This document shows, one piece after another, positions 16,199 through 24,429 of a stretch of 64,000 nucleotides of DNA. Numbering within the stretch: the first letter of the stretch is position 1; the number at the start of each line of letters is the position of its first letter. The stretch is from JADLHS01 sp964594985. Its GTDB lineage: Bacteria; Verrucomicrobiota; Verrucomicrobiia; Limisphaerales; JADLHS01. The notes beneath the pieces were generated by a model. That model worked only from the letters and a program-made list of their open reading frames with translations. It was not told the DNA's origin and did no database searches. The position numbers and the translations under genes were made by a program. The stretch covers positions 107,706 through 171,705 of the forward strand of contig CAZQNQ010000008.1 in NCBI GenBank assembly GCA_964594985.1. Reading direction: 5' to 3'.

Positions 16199-18043
16199 TT
16201 ACCACCCCTCCGCCTTCCCACCCGCGCGCGGGTCAGCCGCGCCGATGAATGATTTCCCATCCGCACTGCGCGCTACGGTGTGGGCCACGGACAAAGAATT
16301 CAGTTCCCGTACTTTGTGACCGCGCTTTTCCAAAACGGCCGTGACTTCATCCGGCAGGGCTTTTTCCACCATCAATTCGTCCGGTGACCATTGCTGATGG
16401 ATGCGCGGCATCGCCATGGCTTCCTGCGGCGTTTTCCCGAGGTCCAGCATCGCGACCAGTTGCACGAGCACGGCGGAAATGATCTTCGGTCCGCCCGCCG
16501 CGCCGATGGCGATGATGGGCTTCCCGTCCTGCAACACGATCGTCGGGCTCATGCTGGAAAGTGGCCGTTTGCCGGGCGCGACGGCATTGGCTTCTGCGCC
16601 CAACAAACCAAACGCATTCGCTACGCCCGGTTGCACCGAGAAGTCGTCCATCTCGTTGTTCAGCACCACACCCGTGCCGGGAATCACGACCTTCGAGCCG
16701 TAACTGGTGTTGATGGTGGCGGTGCATGCGACCCAATTCCCCTCCGCATCAGCGACGGACCAGTGGGTGGTGTGTTTATGCAAATAGTCATCGGTAGGGC
16801 GCGTCACTCCGTGCGCGCCGGCATCCGTATTGTCACGCGCGGCGGGCAGAGGACTGCCCGCCCTACCTGTCGCAGACGTGAAGAAATCGCTCTCGTAGCC
16901 GGGCGGTAAGCCATGCTGCTTCACCTCACTGGCGCGATCCAATTTGATCTGCTTGGCGAGCGTGGCGGCGTATTCCTTGGACACCAGACCACGCGGAACT
17001 TTGGCGTAATCCGGATCGCCCAACCAATGCGCCCGGTCAGCAAAGGCGAGCTTCATCGTTTCGCCGATGACATGCCAACGCGTCGCTTCATCGAAAGCCT
17101 TTACGTCGAAGCTTTCGAGGATGTTCAACATCTGAACCACGTGAACCCCACCCGAACTCGGCGGCGCAAAGGAAACAATTTCGCGCCCGCGATACATCGT
17201 CCGCACTGGTTCGCGCAGAACGACGTGATACTTGGCAAAGTCCGCCGCGATCATGATGCCACCGTTGGCCTTCATCCATTTCTCCGTCGTCTTCGCAAAC
17301 TCGCCGCGATAAAACCAGTCGCTCCCCTGCTCTGCGATTGCCCGATACGTCCTGGCAAGGTCGGGTTGCTTGAAGCTGTCCCCGACTTTTGGTGGTTTGC
17401 CATCAGGCAAGAAGATGGCGCGCGAAGCTTCAAATTTGGCGAGGTCGCGGGCGGCAGACTGCAAGCGGTTCGCAAATCCCTGGCTGACAACAAAACCTTT
17501 CTCCGCAATGTCGGCGGCGGGAAGGATCAAATCTTTGAGCTTCTTTTTGCCGTGATGTTTCACCGCATGATCAAACGCCGCGACTTCGCCGGGCACGCCA
17601 CTCGCGAGCGGGCCGGTCTGGCTGAGTTCGGTGTCGCCTTTGCCATTACGGAGGAACATGTCGCGTGTAGCTGCGGACGGCGCCATCTCACGACCGTCAA
17701 TCGCCACAAACTTTCCGTTCGCGAGGCGGATGAGCATGAAGCAACCGCCGCCGATACCGGAGTTATGCGTGTCCACCACGCCCAGCGTGAAGCCGATGGC
17801 GACCGCGGCATCAATCGCATTGCCGCCGGATTTAAGAACGTTGAGGCCGGCATCAGTGGCGAGCGGGTTGACCGAGGACACCATGCCGTTCGTGAATGCT
17901 TCAGCCGCGCGAACGAATCCTCCGAAAACGCAAAGCGCCAGCATCAGAACGTAGCCGCCGAGGTAACGAGACGCACGAACTTGACTACAGCGTGAATCCG
18001 CCTTCTTACGTCGGCGGCTACATAGAGAACAGGTTTTCATCAT
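16199..18043 (-). CDS. ggt: Gamma-glutamyltransferase (glutathione hydrolase), with two repeat-derived segments
   Basis: This N-terminal-nucleophile enzyme cleaves gamma-glutamyl bonds such as that of glutathione, normally in the periplasm, and self-cleaves into two subunits. The nucleophile is Thr425 in TTHWSVADAEGN; substrate-site blocks NSGIGGGCFMLI, SSGGVHVVQMLNILE, LNNEMDDFS and PLSSMSPTIV are present. Two features are odd. Residues 393-417 are encoded by a 75-bp palindromic element that sits only eight residues before the self-cleavage site. Residues roughly 8-31 come from another palindrome, so the basic stretch before the signal core (LMLALCVFGGFVRAA) is repeat-derived. The start overlaps the gltS stop by 4 bp, implying glutamate release followed by glutamate import. 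Confidence 0.95.
   Translation of the reverse strand: MMKTCSLCSRRRKKADSRCSQVRASRYLGGYVLMLALCVFGGFVRAAEAFTNGMVSSVNPLATDAGLNVLKSGGNAIDAAVAIGFTLGVVDTHNSGIGGGCFMLIRLANGKFVAIDGREMAPSAATRDMFLRNGKGDTELSQTGPLASGVPGEVAAFDHAVKHHGKKKLKDLILPAADIAEKGFVVSQGFANRLQSAARDLAKFEASRAIFLPDGKPPKVGDSFKQPDLARTYRAIAEQGSDWFYRGEFAKTTEKWMKANGGIMIAADFAKYHVVLREPVRTMYRGREIVSFAPPSSGGVHVVQMLNILESFDVKAFDEATRWHVIGETMKLAFADRAHWLGDPDYAKVPRGLVSKEYAATLAKQIKLDRASEVKQHGLPPGYESDFFTSATGRAGSPLPAARDNTDAGAHGVTRPTDDYLHKHTTHWSVADAEGNWVACTATINTSYGSKVVIPGTGVVLNNEMDDFSVQPGVANAFGLLGAEANAVAPGKRPLSSMSPTIVLQDGKPIIAIGAAGGPKIISAVLVQLVAMLDLGKTPQEAMAMPRIHQQWSPDELMVEKALPDEVTAVLEKRGHKVRELNSLSVAHTVARSADGKSFIGAADPRAGGKAEGW
16793..16867. repeat. 75-bp palindromic element inserted in frame in ggt
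   Basis: The left arm at 16793-16819 (begins GGTAGGGCGCGTCACTCC) is shared with 59202-59228 and 63972-63998. It is followed by a 21-nt spacer and a 27-bp right arm at 16841-16867 ending GCCCTACC. Here the right arm is a diverged half (GGGCAGAGGACTGCCCGCC), so only the outer ~9 bp pair across the element. Being 25 codons long, it keeps the ggt frame. On the coding strand it is read from GGT AGG GCG to CGC CCT ACC, exactly as in nuoM. Confidence 0.9.
17951..18021. repeat. Palindromic element overlapping the 5' end of ggt
   Basis: Arms 17951-17970 and 18002-18021 pair at 17 of 20 positions (GTAGCCGCCG ... CGGCGGCTAC). It is fully inside the ggt reading frame and encodes the Arg/Ser/Cys-rich stretch before the signal-peptide core. 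A one-arm copy is at 11631-11656. Confidence 0.75.
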
Positions 18044-19317
18044 TTGAACAGATTCAAAAAGAACGTGATGTTGAGCGCGTTCAGGAAATCAATCAGGAAG
18101 CCGCCCACGATCGGCACGACCAGAAAGGCGCGAGGCGAAGGACCAAAACGATCCACGAGCGCTTTCATGTTGGCGACGGCGTTCGGCGTCGCCCCGAGAC
18201 TGAAACCGACCTGCCCGGCGGTCATGATGGCGGCGTCATAGTTCCGCTTCATCAACGGAAAAGTGACGAACAGCGCGAACAACGCCATGACAACGATCTG
18301 GGCGAACAGGATCACCAGCATCGGCACGGCCGTGTTGGCCAGATCAATCAGGTTCAAACTCATCATGGCGATGGCGAGAAAAATCCCCAACGCCACCGAC
18401 GCCAGCGTGTCCACGATCTCGGCCTTGATCCAGCGGCGCCCGGAGAAATCCACGGCGTTGCGGATGACCAGGCCCAGAATCATCGCGCCCATGTACACCG
18501 GGAAAGTGATCCCGCTCTTTTGGATGAAATAACTCACCCAGGTGCCGACCTTGATGCAGGCCAGCAACAACAGCAGGTGCAGCCAGAGTTTGTTTCGATA
18601 ACCAAGGAGCGCGCGGCAATCCGGCAAGATGCCTGATTCGCCCGTCTGTCCCGCTTCCAAGTGAACTTCTGCGGTCGCTTCGGGTTTTAACTTGTGACGT
18701 TGAATGAGCCAGCCGCCCAACGGGCCGCCGAGCAATCCGCCCGCGACCAGACCGAAAGTCGCCGCGGCAACGCTGACGACGGCGGCATTATGCAAGCCGG
18801 CTTTTTCGAATTCCGGCGCAAAGCCCAAGGCCGTACCGACGCCACCCGTCAAAGTCAGGCTGCCGCAGACCATTCCCAACAAAGGCGATTGGCCCATCAT
18901 TTTTGCCAGTGGAACGCCGATGAGATTCTGCACGACCGCCAGAACGGTGGAGATGGCGAGAAATATCAAAACCCAGGAGCTGCCTTTTTTGACCAGCGAC
19001 CAACTGGCGTTCAAGCCGATGCAGGTGAAAAACGCGACGAGGAACGGTTGGTTGATGTTTTTTACCGGGGCGTCGCGCCACTCGGGTTCGATGGTGACGA
19101 GCCAGGTCCACCACCGCGCGGCAACGCCAGTATCGAATTTGGCCACGAACCATCCCGTCAGATTGCCGCCCAGCAACAGTAGCGCGAAGAGCAGTCCACC
19201 GACCACGGGCGCGGGGATGTTGAAGCGCGAAAGAAGCGCGATCCGGCGGACGAGGAATTCGCCGAGCAACAGGACCGGAATCGCCAGCGCGATGGTGTAC
19301 CAAGCGGGAATGGTCAT
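18040..19317 (-). CDS. gltS: Sodium/glutamate symporter family protein
   Basis: An inner-membrane carrier of the GltS (ESS) family, expected to import glutamate with sodium. It is strongly hydrophobic throughout, with about ten to twelve membrane segments. The two family-type reentrant-loop regions are visible as GMVCGSLTLTGGVGTALGFA and TAGQVGFSLGATPNAVANM. The central polar loop (residues about 205-235) is cytoplasmic-like. The length of 425 aa is slightly above the roughly 400 of E. coli GltS. The stop overlaps the ggt start (ATGA), so this is the first gene of a two-gene unit. Confidence 0.9.
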   Translation of the reverse strand: MTIPAWYTIALAIPVLLLGEFLVRRIALLSRFNIPAPVVGGLLFALLLLGGNLTGWFVAKFDTGVAARWWTWLVTIEPEWRDAPVKNINQPFLVAFFTCIGLNASWSLVKKGSSWVLIFLAISTVLAVVQNLIGVPLAKMMGQSPLLGMVCGSLTLTGGVGTALGFAPEFEKAGLHNAAVVSVAAATFGLVAGGLLGGPLGGWLIQRHKLKPEATAEVHLEAGQTGESGILPDCRALLGYRNKLWLHLLLLLACIKVGTWVSYFIQKSGITFPVYMGAMILGLVIRNAVDFSGRRWIKAEIVDTLASVALGIFLAIAMMSLNLIDLANTAVPMLVILFAQIVVMALFALFVTFPLMKRNYDAAIMTAGQVGFSLGATPNAVANMKALVDRFGPSPRAFLVVPIVGGFLIDFLNALNITFFLNLFK

Positions 19318-19446
19318 AGTTGGGAAACATCAATGTCCGACCGATGCGCAGCGTTAGTGAGGCTGAAATCGTCGGTGACGTCCAGCAGGAAGGTTGTCCC
19401 CAAGGCTAAGGCGGGGCGGCATATTCATGTGCCTTCAGCGGCCCGC

Positions 19447-20613
19447 TCAGGACATGGTGGACAAGTAACCCAATCCGAAGTGGCGCTGGTATTCGTGCAT
19501 GACGTAGCGGTCGGTCATGCCGGCAATGTAATCGCACACGGCCCGGTGCCGACCTTCACGGCGGATGCGCTTCTGGGATTGTTCGCCGAGTTCTTTCGGA
19601 TGCTTCAGGTAGAAATTGAAAACCTCCGCCAGAATGCGCACGGCACGGGTGTTCGCTTCGTCCACCTGTTTGCTGAAATACAAATTGCGGTAGAGATATT
19701 TCCGCATCTCCTGATTCAAACGTCGCCGCGCCGCGCTGTATTGCACCAGCGCCGTCTGATGCAGGCGTACGTCATCGGCACTTTTCACTCCGGCGGCGGC
19801 GATGAGTTTCTCGGTCGTCTCCACCACATCCCGCACCTGACCGTCAATCAGTTCGCGGATGATGGCGTAGCGGCGGCATTCCTCCGGCAGATCGCCCTGC
19901 TCTTTCTTGACCTTTTGCGCCGCGTTACGCCAGACGGTGACGTTGCGGTTCAATTCCTCTTCCGACAACAGCCGCGCGTCGAGACCGTCGTCAAGATCGT
20001 GGCTGTAATAGGTGATCTCGTCGGCGAGATTGGCGACCTGTGCTTCGAGCGAGGAATTCTTGGCGTCGAAACCTTTGCGCTTGCTCGGATGATCGTAGGC
20101 GGTGAAATGCTTCACCAACCCTTCGCGCACTTCCCAGCTCAGATTCAGCCCGGGAAAACTGGAATACTTCTGCTCGAGTTCCTCGACGACGCGGAGGCTC
20201 TGGCGATTGTGCTCGAAGCCGCCGTGGTCTTTCATCAGCCGATCCAGCACGTGTTCGCCGCGATGGCCGAACGGTGAGTGCCCGAGATCGTGTGCGAGAG
20301 CGATGGTTTCCGTGAGGTCTTCGTTGAGGCGCAGCGCGCGCGCAATGCCGCGGGCGATGGCGGCCACTTCCATCGTGTGCGTGAGCCGGGTGCGGAGGTG
20401 ATCGCCAGTGCCGTTAAGAAAAACCTGCGTTTTGTATTCCAGCCGCCGGAACGCGCGCGAATGGATGACGCGATCGCGGTCGCGTTGATACTCCGTGCGC
20501 CAAGGCGATGGCGATTCCTTGTACGCCCGTCCGCGCGTACCACCGCTCATCTGCGCATACGACGCGAGTGTCTGGCGTTCGAGCTGTTCCAACTCTTGGC
20601 GGGTGCGGGGCAT
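19447..20613 (-). CDS. dgt: Deoxyguanosinetriphosphate triphosphohydrolase-like protein
   Basis: An HD-superfamily metal enzyme that removes triphosphate from dNTPs, usually dGTP. The N-terminal block HSRAFRRLEYKTQVFLNGTGDHLRTRLTH precedes the metal ligands: His in RLTHTMEVAAIAR, His-Asp in LAHDLGHSPFGHRGE, and Asp near DEITYYSHDLDDGLDA. At 388 aa it matches the shorter bacterial Dgt-like group (about 370-400 aa) rather than E. coli Dgt (about 505). It lies 20 bp after the ispH stop on the same strand, so the two are probably co-transcribed. Confidence 0.93.
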   Translation of the reverse strand: MPRTRQELEQLERQTLASYAQMSGGTRGRAYKESPSPWRTEYQRDRDRVIHSRAFRRLEYKTQVFLNGTGDHLRTRLTHTMEVAAIARGIARALRLNEDLTETIALAHDLGHSPFGHRGEHVLDRLMKDHGGFEHNRQSLRVVEELEQKYSSFPGLNLSWEVREGLVKHFTAYDHPSKRKGFDAKNSSLEAQVANLADEITYYSHDLDDGLDARLLSEEELNRNVTVWRNAAQKVKKEQGDLPEECRRYAIIRELIDGQVRDVVETTEKLIAAAGVKSADDVRLHQTALVQYSAARRRLNQEMRKYLYRNLYFSKQVDEANTRAVRILAEVFNFYLKHPKELGEQSQKRIRREGRHRAVCDYIAGMTDRYVMHEYQRHFGLGYLSTMS

Positions 20614-20633
20614 GGTGGGCAGAGAAAGAGCGA

Positions 20634-21869
20634 TCAGTTGGACGTCGGCGCAGGCACGGGAATGCCCCGGAGTTCAAACAAACGCTTGATCGTGTCCTCA
20701 ATGAGATTGTTCGGGCAACTCGCACCGGCCGTGATGCCGACCGTGAGCTTGCCCGCGGGCAGCCAGTTAGGCGTCTCAACCTCCTGCTTCTTGTGCTGGT
20801 CGTAGTGCGAGATGCGTCCGGCGGAAATCATCTTGGTGGAGTTCTTGATGAAATATGTCGGCAGCACCGCCTCGCCCATCTCCGCCAGATGCGAAGTGTT
20901 GGAGGAATTGTAGCCGCCGACGACCAGCAGCAGGCCCATGGGCTCAACCAACAGTTTTTGCAAGGCATCCTGCCGGTCCTGGGTCGCGCCGCAGATCGTG
21001 TCGAAGAACCGGAAATGGTTGGCGACGTTCGCTTCGCCGTGCTTCGCAAGCATGGCGGCCTTGAAGCGACGCTGCACTTCCTCGGTTTCCCCGCGCAGCA
21101 TCGTGGTCTGGTTCGCCACGCCTACGGCTTGCAAATGCAAATCGGGATCGAAGCCCTGTGAATACGCGCCTTTGAATTTCTCGAGGAATGCCGATTTGTC
21201 ACCGCCCTTCAGGATGTAATCGCAGACATAATCCGTTTCCGCGAGGTTGTACACGACGAGGTAATGACCATTGCCGTAGGCGCGCGCCTGGGAGGTGGTG
21301 GCCTTGGTTTCTTCGTGTTTGGCCTTTCCGTGAATGATACTGGTGACACTTTCCTTGGAATACTGCCGCACCCGCTTCCAAACGCTCATCACGTCGCCGC
21401 AGGTGGTGTCCACAATGATGCAGCCCCTGGCCTCGATCTTCTTGCGGGTGGCGACCTCGGTGCCGAAGGCGGGAATAATGACCGCGTCGCCCGCCTGCAT
21501 GCGCTCCAGTTCCTCGTCCGTCGGCTTGGGCGAAATGATCTGGATGCCCATGTTGCGGATCTGATCGTTCACATCCGGGTTATGGATGATTTCGCCGAGC
21601 AGATAAATCGGCGTGTTGGGTGACACGTCGGAGAAGTATTTCTTCGCCGCGTAGGCGAGATCAATGGCCCGCTCCACGCCGTAACAGAAGCCGAATTCCT
21701 TGGCGAGCCGCACGGTCAGTTCCCCCGCCGTCAACACGCCGCCGTTGGCGCGGATCTGTTCCACCAACTCGCTGCGGTAGTGCGACAACACCTTGGCTTG
21801 GACCTCCTCCATGATGTCGGGGCGACGGAGGTTGATTTTCTGCGGTGCGCCAGGCGCGTGAGTTGACAT
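20634..21869 (-). CDS. ispH: 4-hydroxy-3-methylbut-2-enyl diphosphate reductase, long form
   Basis: The last enzyme of the MEP isoprenoid pathway; it converts HMBPP to IPP and DMAPP using an iron-sulfur cluster. Three cluster cysteines are visible in FGFCYGVERAIDLAY, VDTTCGDVMSVWKR and FDTICGATQDRQDA, with the active-site region GKAKHEETKATTSQA. At 411 aa it is the longer type known from cyanobacteria and plants rather than the ~315-aa proteobacterial type; extra sequence lies at the N-terminus and mid-protein. It supplies the precursors used by uppS and squalene-hopene cyclase in this window. It probably forms an operon with dgt. Confidence 0.95.
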   Translation of the reverse strand: MSTHAPGAPQKINLRRPDIMEEVQAKVLSHYRSELVEQIRANGGVLTAGELTVRLAKEFGFCYGVERAIDLAYAAKKYFSDVSPNTPIYLLGEIIHNPDVNDQIRNMGIQIISPKPTDEELERMQAGDAVIIPAFGTEVATRKKIEARGCIIVDTTCGDVMSVWKRVRQYSKESVTSIIHGKAKHEETKATTSQARAYGNGHYLVVYNLAETDYVCDYILKGGDKSAFLEKFKGAYSQGFDPDLHLQAVGVANQTTMLRGETEEVQRRFKAAMLAKHGEANVANHFRFFDTICGATQDRQDALQKLLVEPMGLLLVVGGYNSSNTSHLAEMGEAVLPTYFIKNSTKMISAGRISHYDQHKKQEVETPNWLPAGKLTVGITAGASCPNNLIEDTIKRLFELRGIPVPAPTSN

Positions 21870-21970
21870 AACAAGGTGAGTTTAGCTGACCCGCGAAAAG
21901 CGTCGAGGAGAAAGCCCGGCGGCAAATAGTCATTGCGGCGCCGAAAATACCTGCAATGATGTGCGCCCGT

Positions 21971-22048
21971 CGGAGCGTAGCTCAGCCTGGCTAGAGCACT
22001 TGCTTTGGGAGCAAGACGTCGCAGGTTCGAATCCTGTCGCTCCGACCA
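21971..22048 (+). tRNA. tRNA-Pro (anticodon TGG), CCA encoded
   Basis: The acceptor stem CGGAGCG pairs with CGCTCCG. The D-arm region TAGCTCAGCCTGGCTAGAGC, the anticodon arm CTTGC-TTTGGGA-GCAAG with TGG at the anticodon, and the T-arm GCAGG-TTCGAAT-CCTGT are all intact. The gene ends with discriminator A and an encoded CCA. It reads proline codons CCN. Confidence 0.97.
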
Positions 22049-22556
22049 TTTTCTTTTTCACCTCCCCGCCGCAGCCTACACATGGTCATGTTTTTACCAC
22101 TGGCATCGGCGGTGCTATTTTACAAGGTGTCGAGGCGGCGATTGGTTGGTCGCTCATGGTTTCTTGGAGGCAACTCTGAGAGAAGGCCTCGACAAATGCG
22201 TTGGTAAATGGGTGGTTGGCAATGACGGCGGCGAGTGTTTGGTTGCGCTCGCCGCCGTTTCTTTTTCCCTTGAGCCGACTTTTCATGGACGAACAGGCTG
22301 AGGAGATTGAAACCAAGTGTGCAATTCGCTTCAGTGGTTTGGATTCCAGCGTGCCGTTCCGATTTGCGGCCAAAAAATTATTTTCCGCCCGTAAATCAAG
22401 CTCTTCCGCGCAACGATGAATTCCGTTCACGGTTAGTGGCATTGCCACTGCTTAGAGCGCCTGACCAGTCCAACGGCGACCCGTCCGTTGGAAAACAAAA
22501 ATGTGCAGGCGTGCGGGTCGGAAGTTGCGCCTGAACCAAACCTAACGCACAACTGA
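22049..22556. other. 508-bp gap between tRNA-Pro and the P-II gene
   Basis: Apart from a terminator-like hairpin at 22226-22268, no gene is supported. A 120-codon minus-strand frame (22086-22448) lacks any recognisable protein character. The P-II promoter presumably lies in the last ~150 bp, but no sigma-54 type GG-N10-GC element could be picked out with confidence. Confidence 0.5.
22226..22268 (+). terminator. Rho-independent terminator-like hairpin
   Basis: A perfect 10-bp GC-rich stem (CGGCGGCGAG at 22226-22235 with CTCGCCGCCG at 22248-22257) and a 12-nt loop are followed by TTTCTTTTTCCC. It lies about 180 bp after tRNA-Pro, so it could end the tRNA transcript or a short unannotated RNA. 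Confidence 0.6.
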
Positions 22557-22895
22557 ATGAAGAAAATCGAAGCCATCATCAAACCCTTCAAGCTCGAGGA
22601 GGTCAAAGACGCCCTCGGTGAAATCGGCATTGAAGGCATGACCGTCACCGAAGTGAAAGGCTTCGGCCGGCAAAAGGGTCACACGGAAATCTATCGCGGC
22701 AGCGAATATACCGTGGACTTCCTCCCCAAGATCAAACTCGAGCTCGTCCTCACGGACAAACAGGTGGACGCCGCCGTGGCGACCATCGTGAAGGCCGCCA
22801 AGACCGGCAAGATCGGCGACGGCAAAGTGTTCGTTTCCTCCGTCGAAAGCGCCGTCCGCATCCGCACCGACGAGAAAGGCGACGCGGCTGTCTGA
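22557..22895 (+). CDS. glnK: Nitrogen regulatory P-II protein
   Basis: A trimeric cytoplasmic signal protein that senses 2-oxoglutarate and ATP/ADP and controls the ammonium channel and glutamine synthesis. The start MKKIEAIIKPFKLEEVKDAL, the T-loop with the uridylylation-type Tyr in GSEYTVDFLPKIK, the B-loop GKIGDGKVFV and the C-loop VRIRTDEKG are all conserved. Full length at 112 aa. It lies 51 bp before amt on the same strand, the classic glnK-amtB arrangement, hence the glnK symbol; sequence alone does not separate GlnB from GlnK. Confidence 0.96.
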   Translation: MKKIEAIIKPFKLEEVKDALGEIGIEGMTVTEVKGFGRQKGHTEIYRGSEYTVDFLPKIKLELVLTDKQVDAAVATIVKAAKTGKIGDGKVFVSSVESAVRIRTDEKGDAAV

Positions 22896-22946
22896 CCCCA
22901 ACCAGGACTTCTTAACCAGACCTCTTAACCAGACCTGAAAACTCTC

Positions 22947-24350
22947 ATGAAAAAATTGATCAAAGTCATTCTTGCCGCGGCGTTTTTGTCCGGCGGCGCG
23001 CTGATGTCAGCGTATGCGGACGAAGCCGCCACCCCCGCCGAACCAACCCTCGAACAGCGCATCGCCGACCTCGAAGCCTACGTGAATAACGGAGCGCGAA
23101 CCGAAAATGTCGCCTCCAAAGTCGCCGGGCCCGGGCCCGGTCATAACGCCTGGTTGATGACCTCGTCGGCGCTGGTATTGTTCATGACACTACCTGGCTT
23201 GGCGCTCTTTTATGGCGGCTTGGTGCGGAAGAAAAACGTCCTGTCCGTCCTCGCGCAATGTCTGGGCATTGCGGGAATGGTGACTATTCTCTGGTGGGCG
23301 ATGGGCTTCAGCCTGTCGTTTGCCGAGGGCAACTCATTTTTGGGCGGCACGGCCAACTTTTTCTTCAAGGGCGTGGATTCCAATCCGGGCATTTTGAATT
23401 GGGTTTCGCAAAATGTGTTTGCGATTTTCCAGTTGACCTTTGCCATTATCACCCCGGCTCTAATTATCGGCGCGATTGCGGAACGGATGAAATTCTCCGC
23501 CGTGCTGCTCTTTGTCGCCATCTGGATGTTCGCGGTTTACTTCCCGTTCGCGCACATGGTGTGGGGCGGTGGTTTGATGGCGGGCGGCGCGGGCAAAATT
23601 AAAGCGATTGATTTCGCGGGTGGCACGGTGGTGCATATGACCTCCGGTTGGTCGGCATTGATTCTGTGCATGATCCTGGGCAAACGCAAAGGTTACGGCA
23701 AAGAAGCGATGCAGCCGCATTCCATGGTGCTCTGCATGGTCGGCACGGGAATGCTCTGGGTCGGGTGGTACGGCTTTAATGCCGGTTCGGCGGGTGCGGC
23801 GGACGGCATTGCCTCGGTCGCGTTCACCAGCACCACGCTTTGCGCGGCCATCGCCGGTTTTGTCTGGGCCGTCGCCGAGTGGGTGTTGAAAGGCAAACCG
23901 AGCGTGCTGGGTTTCTGTTCCGGCATCGTGGCCGGCTTGGTGGTTATCACGCCGGCGGCGGGATTTGTTTCCGCTAATTCAGCGGTCATCATGGGCATTC
24001 TGGCCGGCATCATTCCGTTCATCGCCGTGACTTACTTGAAGAAGGCGCTGGGCTATGATGACGCGCTGGATACATTCGGCGTTCATGGCGTGGGGGGAAC
24101 GCTTGGCGCGATTCTCACCGGCGTCTTTGCCGATGCCGCAGTCAATCCCGCCGTCGCCGACTTGAAGGCAGGGCTGGTGGGAGAGCAGGTCAAAGCCGTG
24201 ATCGTGACGATCGTTTGGAGTGTGGTGGCAACCGCTGTGATCGCGTTTATTGTCAAGGCCGTGGTTGGTCTGCGTCCCAGCGAGGAAGTGGAAACCGCCG
24301 GCCTGGACCTTACCGAACATGGCGAAGAAGGTTATCACGAGGGTCACTAA
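22947..24350 (+). CDS. amt: Ammonium transporter
   Basis: A trimeric inner-membrane ammonium channel. A signal peptide (MKKLIKVILAAAFLSGGALM...YADEA) and a Glu/Ala-rich coiled segment precede about eleven membrane spans. Family blocks visible are FYGGLVRKKNVLSVLAQ, WWAMGFSLSFAEGN, FPFAHMVWGGG, AIDFAGGTVVHMTSGWSALI (with the first pore His), MVGTGMLWVGWYGFNAGSA and DTFGVHGVGGTLGAILTGVF (second pore His). The C-tail LRPSEEVETAGLDLTEHGEEGY contains the element that couples to P-II in other Amt proteins. Co-transcribed with the P-II gene. Confidence 0.97.
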   Translation: MKKLIKVILAAAFLSGGALMSAYADEAATPAEPTLEQRIADLEAYVNNGARTENVASKVAGPGPGHNAWLMTSSALVLFMTLPGLALFYGGLVRKKNVLSVLAQCLGIAGMVTILWWAMGFSLSFAEGNSFLGGTANFFFKGVDSNPGILNWVSQNVFAIFQLTFAIITPALIIGAIAERMKFSAVLLFVAIWMFAVYFPFAHMVWGGGLMAGGAGKIKAIDFAGGTVVHMTSGWSALILCMILGKRKGYGKEAMQPHSMVLCMVGTGMLWVGWYGFNAGSAGAADGIASVAFTSTTLCAAIAGFVWAVAEWVLKGKPSVLGFCSGIVAGLVVITPAAGFVSANSAVIMGILAGIIPFIAVTYLKKALGYDDALDTFGVHGVGGTLGAILTGVFADAAVNPAVADLKAGLVGEQVKAVIVTIVWSVVATAVIAFIVKAVVGLRPSEEVETAGLDLTEHGEEGYHEGH

Positions 24351-24376
24351 TCCCATCTAATCCGACGGTTATTTCA

Positions 24377-24412
24377 TCGCGCCGTTGGTGGAGCAATCCA
24401 TCAGCGGCGCGA
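24377..24412. terminator. Bidirectional hairpin between convergent amt and PP2C genes
   Basis: Arms 24377-24391 (TCGCGCCGTTGGTGG) and 24398-24412 pair along 15 positions, with two G-U type pairs and a 6-nt loop. It sits in the 79-bp gap between convergent stops. No strong T-tract follows on either side, so it may block read-through less efficiently than a canonical terminator. Confidence 0.4.
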
Positions 24413-24429
24413 AACGTTTGGGGGGAAGC

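Noticed and set aside
22086..22448. 120-codon minus-strand frame between tRNA-Pro and the P-II gene
   Set aside because: No ribosome site, no domain, overlaps a terminator hairpin; composition is like neighbouring non-coding DNA.
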